Source: an uncultured Archangium sp.
GTDB lineage: Bacteria > Myxococcota > Myxococcia > Myxococcales > Myxococcaceae
DNA: 5,227 bases
Reading direction: 5' to 3'
Assembly: GCA_946479335.1 (NCBI GenBank)
Contig: CAMLFP010000392.1
Span: 1-5,227 of the forward strand
In this document: positions 1 to 5,227 of the stretch, piece after piece
Layout of the letters: every line of letters begins with the position of its first letter
Numbering within the stretch: the first letter of the stretch is position 1
Translations under genes and position numbers: made by a program
Notes under the pieces: generated by a model
Told to the model about the DNA's origin: nothing
The model's input: only the letters and a program-made list of their open reading frames with translations
Database searches by the model: none

Positions 1-35
1 CCGCCAATGAGGGCCAGCACCACCACCGCCCGCAT
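1..35 (-). CDS. Possible 5' end of a divergent exported protein (partial, low confidence)
   Basis: Read on the minus strand from the ATG at 35-33, the sequence gives MRAVVVLALIGG before leaving the window: one positive residue followed by a run of hydrophobic residues, which is how a bacterial signal peptide begins. The codons (CGG, GCG, GTG, CTG, GCC, CTC) suit a G+C-rich myxobacterium, whereas the plus-strand reading of the same bases uses AGG twice and CCA and makes an unremarkable peptide. Against it, there is no convincing Shine-Dalgarno sequence before the ATG, only twelve residues are visible, and the plus-strand repeat gene would begin essentially on top of it. It may be a real divergent gene, a chance reading, or a trace of misassembly next to the repeat array. 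Confidence 0.25.
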   Translation of the reverse strand, partial: MRAVVVLALIG

Positions 36-2154
36 GGACAGGCCGGGCGGCGGTTCACCGACTGGTGGCGGCTTCGTCACTGGCGGCGGATCTCCGACGG
101 GCGGCGGTTCTCCGACCGGCGGCGGATTTGTGACGGGTGGCGGTTCACCGACGGGTGGCGGCTTCGTCACTGGCGGCGGATCTCCGACTGGTGGCGGCTT
201 CGTCACGGGTGGCGGCTCTCCGACTGGCGGCGGATTCGTGACGGGTGGCGGTTCACCGACTGGCGGCGGATTTGTGACGGGTGGCGGTTCACCGACTGGT
301 GGCGGGTTTGTGACGGGCGGTGGCTCTCCGACGGGCGGTGGGTTTGTGACGGGTGGCGGCTCGCCGACTGGCGGCGGATTTGTGACGGGCGGTGGTGCTC
401 CGACCGGCGGCGGCACCGCCATGCCGGCGTGCGGCGACGGGCTGATCACCCCTGGCGAGACGTGCGACGACCACAACACCACGCCGGGAGACGGCTGCTC
501 CGCGAGCTGCACCATCGAGCCGGGCTACCTGTGCTCCGGAGCGCCGTCGGTCTGCACGAGGTGCGGCAACGGCATCGTCGACACCGGTGAAGCCTGCGAC
601 GACGGCAACGCGAGCAGCGGCGACGGCTGCAACACGTCGTGCCAGTTCGACATCGGGTGCGGGCCCGGGCTGACGCAGGTGGCGTTGTCCTCCACCACGC
701 CGGTCGCCATCCCCGACAACAACGCGGCGGGCGTGTTGAGCCCGGTGACCTCCACGGCGACGGGCGGCGTGCAGAAGGTGGTCGTCTACGTCTCGAGCCT
801 CACGCACACGTGGGACGGCGACCTGAACCTCCTGCTGCGCGCGCCGTCGGGCTTCGAGCGCTCGCTGGCGCTGCATCGGGGGAACTCCGGCGACAACTAC
901 CTGCGCACCTTCTTCGACGACGGCGCGGCGACGGGCATCGCGTCGGGGACGGCGCCGTTCTCCGGCCGCTTCCGGGCGGAGCAATCGCTGAGCTCCCTCA
1001 CGTTCCCCGGTGACTTCAAGGGGCGCCGCGCCGACGGCACGTGGAATCTCCGCGTCGCCGACACGGCGAGCATCGACACCGGCACGTTGAACGCGTGGTC
1101 GTTGATCATGTGCGTCAACCCGGCGGGCGGCTTCTGCGGCAACGGCGTCACCGAGGAAGGTGAACAGTGCGATGACGGCAACGACATCGACACCGACGCG
1201 TGCTCCAACAGCTGCACGGTGCCGGAGACCTGCGGCAACGGCATCACCACCGGCATCGAGGAGTGCGACGACGGCAACACCGTCAGCGGCGACGGCTGCA
1301 GCGCGACCTGCGTCGACGAGGCGTACGTGCCGGAGGCCGAGCCGAACGACGTGCCCTCGCAGGCTGACGTCGCGCCGCTGCAGTTCGGCGACACCGGCGG
1401 CTTCGTGCGCGGCGCCATCTCGACCACCACCGACGTCGACCTCTACCGCCTGACGCTGACGGCCCCGGCGGTGGTGCGCATGGAGACCTTCACCGTGCGG
1501 CCGAACAACTGCGACGCCACGACCAGCAGCCTGCGCATCCTCGACGCGATGGGCACGGAGGTCACCAACGACAGCGCGGGCCCGCAGAACGCGTCGGGCA
1601 TCGGCTCGTGCGCGGCGCTGGTGATGCCGCTGACGGCGGGCACCTGGTACGTGCGCGTCGAGGAGACCGGCATCAACGCCACCATCCCCGGGTACTTCCT
1701 CGAGGTGGCGGTCTCCGCCGACGCCGGCAACGAGACGGAGCCGAACGACACCGCGGCCACTGCCAACACCAACCTCACGCTCATCTCCGAGGCGTTCTGC
1801 GCGGGCGACCACAGCGTGAACACCGACGTCGACGTGTACGCGGTGGTGGTGCCTCCCGGGCAGGCGCTGCGTGCCGAGGTCGTGGAGGGCGACCGCACCG
1901 TCGAGACCTGCGAGAGCAACGGCATCGACAGCGTGCTGACGCTCTTCGCCGCCGACGGCACGACGATGCTGGTGACCGACGATGACGACGGCCGCGGCTT
2001 CTGTTCAGCCATCGACGGCACCGGCAACACGCCGCGCGACGCGGCGGCGAAGAACACCGGCGCCACGGCGGTGACCTGGTTCCTCCAGGTGCGCGCGGGC
2101 ATCGGCGGAGCCGGCGGCCAGTTCAGCTACAAGGTGAACGTCACGCTGCGCTGA
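7..2154 (+). CDS. Secreted mosaic protein: Gly-rich repeat linker, DUF4215-type Cys-rich repeats, P domain, PPC-like domains
   Basis: This is probably a non-enzymatic extracellular or surface protein; its exact function is unknown. Numbering from the ATG at 7 (715 residues), the order is as follows. Residues 14-133 are twenty GGGSPT/GGGFVT hexapeptides. Residues 142-168 and 186-212 are two Cys-rich repeats of the myxobacterial DUF4215 type. A P/Homo B domain (about 219-369) carries HTWDGDL (267-273), DGTWNLRVAD (343-352) and GTLNAWSL (359-366), and is bracketed by C218 and C369, which could form a disulfide. Two more Cys-rich repeats follow (377-403, 409-435). Two PPC-like beta-sandwich regions each begin with EPND (445 and 578). 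No peptidase active site is visible, although P and PPC domains usually accompany secreted proteases. The start is doubtful: the frame is open to the window edge and neither ATG 7 nor ATG 34 gives a signal peptide, so the true start probably lies upstream or the 5' end is misassembled. The stop at 2152-2154 is clear. Confidence 0.85.
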   Translation: MRASTTTARMDRPGGGSPTGGGFVTGGGSPTGGGSPTGGGFVTGGGSPTGGGFVTGGGSPTGGGFVTGGGSPTGGGFVTGGGSPTGGGFVTGGGSPTGGGFVTGGGSPTGGGFVTGGGSPTGGGFVTGGGAPTGGGTAMPACGDGLITPGETCDDHNTTPGDGCSASCTIEPGYLCSGAPSVCTRCGNGIVDTGEACDDGNASSGDGCNTSCQFDIGCGPGLTQVALSSTTPVAIPDNNAAGVLSPVTSTATGGVQKVVVYVSSLTHTWDGDLNLLLRAPSGFERSLALHRGNSGDNYLRTFFDDGAATGIASGTAPFSGRFRAEQSLSSLTFPGDFKGRRADGTWNLRVADTASIDTGTLNAWSLIMCVNPAGGFCGNGVTEEGEQCDDGNDIDTDACSNSCTVPETCGNGITTGIEECDDGNTVSGDGCSATCVDEAYVPEAEPNDVPSQADVAPLQFGDTGGFVRGAISTTTDVDLYRLTLTAPAVVRMETFTVRPNNCDATTSSLRILDAMGTEVTNDSAGPQNASGIGSCAALVMPLTAGTWYVRVEETGINATIPGYFLEVAVSADAGNETEPNDTAATANTNLTLISEAFCAGDHSVNTDVDVYAVVVPPGQALRAEVVEGDRTVETCESNGIDSVLTLFAADGTTMLVTDDDDGRGFCSAIDGTGNTPRDAAAKNTGATAVTWFLQVRAGIGGAGGQFSYKVNVTLR
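46..405 (+). repeat. Coding minisatellite, 20 x 18 bp (GGGSPT/GGGFVT)
   Basis: Twenty consecutive 18-base units, each starting with three glycine codons, encode alternating GGGSPT and GGGFVT hexapeptides; the last unit is GGGAPT and is followed by one more GGG. The alternation fails once, at units 3-4 (82-117), where two SPT units are adjacent, as expected if one FVT unit was lost by slippage. Third codon positions differ among units (TCA, TCT, TCG for Ser; TTT, TTC for Phe) while the amino acids hold, so the peptide pattern seems to be maintained. Some blocks are nearly identical, for example 46-99 and 136-189 differ at three bases. The role is probably a flexible extended spacer between the N-terminal anchor and the folded domains. 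Confidence 0.95.
430..642 (+). repeat. First pair of DUF4215-type Cys-rich repeats
   Basis: Two 27-residue units, at 430-510 and 562-642, follow the pattern C-G-[DN]-G-x4-G-E-x-C-D-D-x-N-x3-G-D-G-C-x3-C, the family often called the Myxococcus cysteine-rich repeat. Each has four cysteines, probably forming disulfides, which supports export. The first unit has His where the others have Gly (CDDHN instead of CDDGN). A 17-residue linker with two further cysteines joins them. Confidence 0.9.
1135..1311 (+). repeat. Second pair of DUF4215-type Cys-rich repeats
   Basis: Two more 27-residue units at 1135-1215 and 1231-1311 are separated by only five residues. The first of them is divergent in its second half, with TDAC where the other copies have GDGC, but all four cysteines are kept. 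The second has GIEEC in place of the usual GExC spacing. With the first pair they flank the P domain symmetrically. Confidence 0.9.
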
Positions 2155-2262
2155 GGCGGGCTTCGGGTTTCTCGAAGAATGAGAACCCGGGTGTCTCGCG
2201 GCAGCGACAGCGGCGCGGCGCGTCTACACAGCGGCTCCCCCCTCACGTACGCGGTCGCTGCC
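2155..2262. other. Intergenic region upstream of the amidase lipoprotein gene
   Basis: This 108-base gap holds the hairpin at 2164-2189 and then about 70 bases that should contain the promoter and leader of the next gene if it is transcribed separately. I cannot point to a convincing -35/-10 pair or a good Shine-Dalgarno sequence before the ATG at 2263; the preceding bases are GCGGTCGCTGCC. An in-frame ATG at 2179 lies inside the hairpin and is rejected as a start because it would bury the signal peptide. Confidence 0.5.
2164..2189 (+). terminator. Imperfect hairpin after the mosaic-protein gene, possible terminator
   Basis: Ten bases downstream of the stop at 2154, CGGGTTTCTC (2164-2173) pairs with GAGAACCCG (2181-2189) around a seven-base loop. 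This gives a nine-pair stem with one bulged T. No T-run follows, so if it terminates transcription it is not a classical U-tract terminator. It could instead be an mRNA 3'-end stabilising stem. It sits where a terminator for the upstream gene is expected. Confidence 0.45.
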
Positions 2263-2307
2263 ATGAAACACGCCCTCACGCTCGTTGCCCTCCTCGTCGT
2301 CTCGTGC
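2263..2307 (+). other. Lipoprotein signal peptide with lipobox
   Basis: The first 15 codons read MKHALTLVALLVVSC: Lys2 and His3, a hydrophobic core from Ala4 to Val13, then V-V-S-C fitting the lipobox pattern with Cys15 as the lipidated residue after signal peptidase II cleavage. This decides the start at 2263 over the longer reading from 2179. The signal is short but complete. Gly16 follows the cysteine, and there is no Asp at +2 of the kind that keeps enterobacterial lipoproteins in the inner membrane, though that rule may not hold in myxobacteria. Confidence 0.8.
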
Positions 2308-4761
2308 GGTGCGGAGTCGCCGCAGGACTCGCTGGCCCCCGTGCCGTCTGGCCCGTTGGATGGCGCCTTCGCCGACGCGGCGCGCGAGTTCCAGGTGCCG
2401 GTGGAGGTGCTCAAGGGCCTCGGCTGGGTCGAGACGCGGCTCAGCACCAGGAACCTTGAGTCGGTCTCGGGCGGCGTGGGCGTGATGCAGCTCGCGACGC
2501 GCGAAGACTGGAACCAGCTCGAGCGCGCGGCGCGGTTGACCGGCGTTGATCAGGGCCGGCTGCGCGTCGACCCGAAGGCCAACATCCGCGGCGCGGCGGC
2601 GGTGCTGCGCGCGCTCTTCGACCAGACCAACGACCACCAGCAGCTCGACGCGCGGGTGACGGGCGACTGGTTCCAGGCCGTCGCGCTGTACCCGGGCTTC
2701 GACTCGGCGACCTTCGCGGCCGACTACGCGACCGACGTCTTCCTCGCGCTGGAGCGGGGCTTCACCACGCAGGCGCCGGTGACCAGCAACTGGCGCACGC
2801 ACGCCCCCGTCGCTTCGCAGCGCCGCGACGCGCTGGGCATCGAGTACCCGGGCGCGTACGCGTGGGTCGCCTCGCCGAACTTCACCTCGGGCCGCGGCGG
2901 CACGGCCATCGACCGCGTGCTGATCCACACCATGCAGGGGAGCTACGCGGGCACGCGCAGCTGGTTCCAGAACTCCGCGTCGCAGGTGTCGTCGCACTAC
3001 ATCGTGCGCAGCTCCGACGGCCAGGTGACGCAGATGGTGCAGCACGCCGACACCGCGTGGCACGTGCAGTGTTACAACTCGCGCTCCGTCGGCATCGAGC
3101 ACGAGGGGTACGTGAGCGACCCGGCCACCTGGTACACCGACGCGATGTACACGGAGTCGGCGAAGCTGACCGCGTACATCTGCGACCGCCACGGCATCCC
3201 CAAGGACCGCACGCACATCATCGGGCACTACGAGGCGCCGTCGAGCTGCAACACCGGCGGCCACACCGACCCCGGCAGCGGCTGGAACTGGACCAAGTAC
3301 ATGGGCCTCGTCACCGGCGGCACGCCCACCGACACCACCGGCGTCTTCATCGGCGCCATCTACACCGGCGGCGTCACCAGCAACCGCGTGTCGGGCGCGA
3401 CGGTCACCATCGGCAGCCAGTCGGTCACCACGGGGAGCGACGGGCTGTACCAATTCTCGCTCGCGCCCGGCAGCTACACCGCGACGGTGACCAAGAGCGG
3501 CTACAGCACCGCGTCGGTCACCCGCACCGTCACCGCCAACGCGCAGATCTGGGGCTCGATGAACATCGACCCGGTCGCGGCGGCCACCGGCATCTTGAAG
3601 GGCGTCATCTGCACCGGCGCGGGCTCGGCCAACCCGCACTGCGAGAACGGCTCGGGCACCAAGGTCTCGGGCGCGACGGTGAAGGTGGGCACGCAGACGT
3701 ACACCACCGGCGCCGACGGCTATTACGAGTTCACCCTGCCGGCGGGCAACGTCACCGTGTCGGTGTCGAAGACGGGCTACACCGACAACTCCTACGGGCG
3801 CACCATCACCGCGGGTGCCGTCACCTGGGGGTCGATGGACATCGAGCCCGTCGCCGTCGACGCGCAGCCGCCGGTGGTGGCCATCACCTTCCCCACCGAT
3901 GGCGCGGCGCTCGACCTCGGGCACCTCACGCTGACCGGCACTGTCGTCGACGACGGAGGCCCCATCAGCTCCGTGAAGGTGTCGCTCAACGGCGGCGCGG
4001 CCACCGACGTGGCCGTCACCTCGGGCGCCTTCTCGGTCGACGTGCAGCTGGTGCCGGGCACCAACACCATCGTGGTGTCGGCCACCGACGCGGCGACGCA
4101 CACCGGCAGCGCGACCTCCACCGTGGTGTTCAACGCTGGCCTCGCGGGCCTCATCACGCTGGCGGGCGACGCGGCCACGGTCATCGACGGCGCCACCATC
4201 GAGGTGCGCGAGGCGGGCAGCGGCACCCTCGTCTCGTCGGTGACGAGCGACTCCACGGGCGCGTACGCCGCGGCGGTGATGACCGTGCCGGCCGACTACC
4301 TCGTCACCGTGCGCAAAGACGGCTACCGCACGCTGAGCGAGACGGTGACGGTGCCGGCCGAGCAGCGCCTCATCGCCAACTTCTCGCTGACGCCGGGCAC
4401 CGACGAGGTCGCCGAGGCGCAGCTGCACTTCGTCGAGCCGCAAGACGGCGCCACCGTCGTCGCGGCCAACGTCACCCTCTACGGGCAGGTGAACGGCTTC
4501 GACGTCGCCACCGTGATGGTGAATGGCCAGCCGGCGGAGCTGGTGGGCGCGGGCGGCTTCTCCATCACGCTGCGGCTGTCGGAGGGGAAGAACACCATCA
4601 ACGCGGCGGCGACCGGCGTGAATGGCCAGACCGTCTCGGGCGTGATGACGCTCACCTACGCGCCGCCCGCGAAGAAGAAGGGCTGCGGGTGTTCCTCGGG
4701 CGCGGAGGTCCTGGTGGCCCTCGCGGCGCTCGTTCTGGTGCGCCGCCGCGCCCGCGTTTGA
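2263..4761 (+). CDS. Lipoprotein peptidoglycan hydrolase: SLT-like transglycosylase plus N-acetylmuramoyl-L-alanine amidase, MYXO-CTERM tail
   Basis: The predicted enzyme cuts peptidoglycan in the envelope, at the amide bond between MurNAc and L-Ala and possibly also at the glycan strand. Numbered from ATG 2263 (832 residues), a short lipoprotein signal ends in LVVSC with Cys15. Residues about 30-160 are SLT-like: a candidate catalytic Glu57 in GWVETRL, then GVGVMQLA (71-78) and ALYPG. Residues about 215-350 match Amidase_2/PGRP: candidate zinc ligands His222 (LIHT), His322 (GHYEAP) and Asp336 (HTDPG), with Glu279 in GIEHEG likely catalytic. Next come two carboxypeptidase-regulatory-like domains (360-438, 443-530), an Ig-like domain (535-626), a third regulatory-like domain (627-712) and a second Ig-like domain (719-803). 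The tail KKKGCGCSSG, a hydrophobic stretch (816-826) and RRRAR form a MYXO-CTERM sorting signal. Having both an N-terminal lipobox and this tail is odd. The SLT part departs from consensus (ETRL for ESxF, YPG for YNAG) and may be structural only. The amidase call is strong; lipidation is inferred. Confidence 0.9.
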   Translation: MKHALTLVALLVVSCGAESPQDSLAPVPSGPLDGAFADAAREFQVPVEVLKGLGWVETRLSTRNLESVSGGVGVMQLATREDWNQLERAARLTGVDQGRLRVDPKANIRGAAAVLRALFDQTNDHQQLDARVTGDWFQAVALYPGFDSATFAADYATDVFLALERGFTTQAPVTSNWRTHAPVASQRRDALGIEYPGAYAWVASPNFTSGRGGTAIDRVLIHTMQGSYAGTRSWFQNSASQVSSHYIVRSSDGQVTQMVQHADTAWHVQCYNSRSVGIEHEGYVSDPATWYTDAMYTESAKLTAYICDRHGIPKDRTHIIGHYEAPSSCNTGGHTDPGSGWNWTKYMGLVTGGTPTDTTGVFIGAIYTGGVTSNRVSGATVTIGSQSVTTGSDGLYQFSLAPGSYTATVTKSGYSTASVTRTVTANAQIWGSMNIDPVAAATGILKGVICTGAGSANPHCENGSGTKVSGATVKVGTQTYTTGADGYYEFTLPAGNVTVSVSKTGYTDNSYGRTITAGAVTWGSMDIEPVAVDAQPPVVAITFPTDGAALDLGHLTLTGTVVDDGGPISSVKVSLNGGAATDVAVTSGAFSVDVQLVPGTNTIVVSATDAATHTGSATSTVVFNAGLAGLITLAGDAATVIDGATIEVREAGSGTLVSSVTSDSTGAYAAAVMTVPADYLVTVRKDGYRTLSETVTVPAEQRLIANFSLTPGTDEVAEAQLHFVEPQDGATVVAANVTLYGQVNGFDVATVMVNGQPAELVGAGGFSITLRLSEGKNTINAAATGVNGQTVSGVMTLTYAPPAKKKGCGCSSGAEVLVALAALVLVRRRARV
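3340..3852 (+). repeat. Tandem duplicated carboxypeptidase-regulatory-like domains
   Basis: Two copies (3340-3576 and 3589-3852) share the framework G-x-[IL]...VSGATV.[IV]G.Q...TG.DG.Y.F.L..G...V.V.K.GY, and both end in WGSM(N/D)I(D/E)PV. A 14-base identity, TCGGGCGCGACGGT, lies at 3391-3404 and 3667-3680, consistent with duplication followed by divergence. The second copy carries an extra loop with two cysteines (CTGAGSANPHC), absent from the first. These beta-sandwich folds are probably spacers or adhesion modules in the hydrolase. Confidence 0.8.
4672..4758 (+). other. MYXO-CTERM-type C-terminal sorting signal
   Basis: The last 29 residues of the amidase comprise KKK, the Cys motif GCGCSSG (807-813), a hydrophobic run from Val816 to Val826, and a basic end RRRARV. 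This three-part layout is the MYXO-CTERM signal of myxobacterial surface proteins, proposed to be processed at its cysteine by a CPBP-family membrane protease (myxosortase). It predicts cell-surface display of the hydrolase. Confidence 0.85.
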
Positions 4762-4773
4762 TAGAGCGGGAGC

Positions 4774-5166
4774 ATGAGCTCCCCCACGTCCACGAGCGCG
4801 CCCCTCACCTTCGACGCCTTCTGGCGGTGGCTGACCGACCACCGCAACTGCCTGCTGCGCGTGGGCAGCCCCGACGTGGTGCTGATGGACCACGAGCTCG
4901 CCCATTGGGACTTCTTCGACGAAGACGACGGCCGCGCGGTGGTTCAGTGCATCATCGGCAAGTCGCTGGTCGGCGAGGTGCTCATCGAGCGCAGCGAGGT
5001 GCTCTTCGTGCAGGCCTCCCCCGACCTCGAGTCACCCAACAGCCAGGCGTGGAACTTCGAGCTCATCGGCGGCTCGAAGACCGAGAACTTCCCGCTGTTC
5101 TCGTTCCTCATGTCGCACGGCATGGAGGGCTCGCCCGGCACCGGCCACACCATGCTCAAGCATTGA
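4774..5166 (+). CDS. Small acidic protein of unknown function
   Basis: This 130-residue protein is one I do not recognise. It has no signal peptide, no lipobox and no membrane segment, so it is probably cytoplasmic. It contains an aromatic N-terminal stretch (FDAFWRWL, residues about 13-20), an acidic patch FFDEDDG near residues 48-54, a central beta-like segment (VVQCIIGKSLVGEVLIERSEVLFVQ) and a C-terminal F-P-L-F-S-F-L stretch. The start at ATG 4774 follows the amidase stop by 12 bases, with GGGAG directly before it, rather close for an ideal ribosome binding site. The short gap suggests co-transcription or translational coupling with the amidase gene. It is unlikely to protect against the amidase, because it lacks an export signal while the hydrolase acts outside the cytoplasm. 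The frame is supported by codon choice and by clean boundaries with both neighbours. Confidence 0.75.
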   Translation: MSSPTSTSAPLTFDAFWRWLTDHRNCLLRVGSPDVVLMDHELAHWDFFDEDDGRAVVQCIIGKSLVGEVLIERSEVLFVQASPDLESPNSQAWNFELIGGSKTENFPLFSFLMSHGMEGSPGTGHTMLKH

Positions 5167-5173
5167 GGGAGAG

Positions 5174-5227
5174 CTACTTGAGCTGCTTGCAGCCCGACTC
5201 GTACTTGAGCTCGCAGGCCTGCTTGTA
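5174..5227 (-). CDS. C-terminal end of a convergent gene, Cys-spaced and Sel1-like (partial)
   Basis: Reading leftward from the window edge, the minus strand encodes YKQACELKYESGCKQLK followed by TAG at 5176-5174. The spacing AC-x6-GC-x2-L resembles the ends of Cys-containing Sel1/TPR-like repeats common in myxobacteria (AC.....GC..L). A ten-base direct repeat, TACTTGAGCT at 5175-5184 and 5202-5211, encodes the repeated LK-Y/LK-stop peptide and hints at internal repetition. Only 17 residues are visible, so the family is tentative. Its stop is seven bases from the stop of the plus-strand neighbour, a tight convergent arrangement. Confidence 0.55.
   Translation of the reverse strand, partial: YKQACELKYESGCKQLK

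Noticed and set aside
46..405. CRISPR array or promoter-type iteron cluster
   Set aside because: Units are contiguous with no unique spacers, are multiples of three, and vary mainly at synonymous positions. This is a coding repeat.
639..1013. Overlapping plus-strand open frame inside the P domain
   Set aside because: Arg/Ala/Gly-rich shadow of the main frame, which has recognisable P-domain motifs over the same bases.
289..1812. Long minus-strand open frame opposite the mosaic-protein gene
   Set aside because: Arg-rich composition and translation of the antisense of the repeats into RRATARHKP-like filler. The plus strand explains the region fully.
1443..2102. Minus-strand open frame opposite the PPC-like regions
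   Set aside because: Ser/Val/Pro-rich antisense translation without motifs, while the plus strand shows paired EPND-start beta-sandwich regions.
2179..2262. Upstream in-frame start for the amidase gene at 2179
   Set aside because: It would add 28 residues ahead of a good lipoprotein signal peptide, and the ATG sits within the post-stop hairpin.
2224..4905. Very long open reading frame on the minus strand, opposite the amidase gene
   Set aside because: Its product is a low-complexity Arg/Ala/Val/Gly/His protein with no recognisable motif, as expected for the antisense of G+C-rich coding DNA. The plus-strand frame has clear domains, a signal peptide and a sorting tail.
4774..5166. Immunity protein for the neighbouring hydrolase
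   Set aside because: Tempting from position, but no signal peptide, lipobox or membrane segment is present, so it would not meet an enzyme acting outside the cytoplasm. No known immunity motif was recognised.

Overview
The window reads as chromosomal DNA from a myxobacterium (Myxococcota). The evidence is a very G+C-rich sequence with mostly G or C at third codon positions, four copies of the CGNG...GE.CDDGN...GDGC...C cysteine-rich repeat typical of myxobacterial exported proteins, and a C-terminal GCGC / hydrophobic / Arg-rich tail of the MYXO-CTERM type. Genus cannot be decided from the sequence alone.

Layout. (1) Positions 7-2154, plus strand: a large, apparently secreted mosaic protein. 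It has a 20-unit Gly-rich hexapeptide linker (46-405), two Cys-rich repeats, a proprotein-convertase P domain, two more Cys-rich repeats, and two PPC-like beta-sandwich regions. No catalytic domain and no signal peptide are visible. Its 5' end is unresolved: the first 35 bases read better on the minus strand as the start of a signal peptide. (2) Positions 2155-2262: a 108-base intergenic gap with an imperfect hairpin just after the first stop. (3) Positions 2263-4761, plus: a predicted lipoprotein peptidoglycan hydrolase. It combines an SLT-like lytic transglycosylase domain, a zinc amidase (Amidase_2/PGRP-like) domain, five beta-rich adhesion or spacer domains and a MYXO-CTERM tail. (4) Positions 4774-5166, plus: a small acidic cytoplasmic protein of unknown family, 12 bases downstream and probably co-transcribed. 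(5) Positions 5174-5227, minus: the last 17 codons of a convergent gene with a Cys-spaced end that resembles Sel1-like repeats.

The two large proteins both look envelope- or surface-directed: one is a non-enzymatic display or binding protein, the other a two-activity cell-wall enzyme. Nothing proves they work together, and the hairpin between them suggests separate transcription. I see no RNA genes, insertion sequences, CRISPR arrays or phage genes. No clear new system is evident. The points most worth a second look are the double anchoring signals on the amidase, the conflicted left edge, and the unknown small gene behind the amidase.
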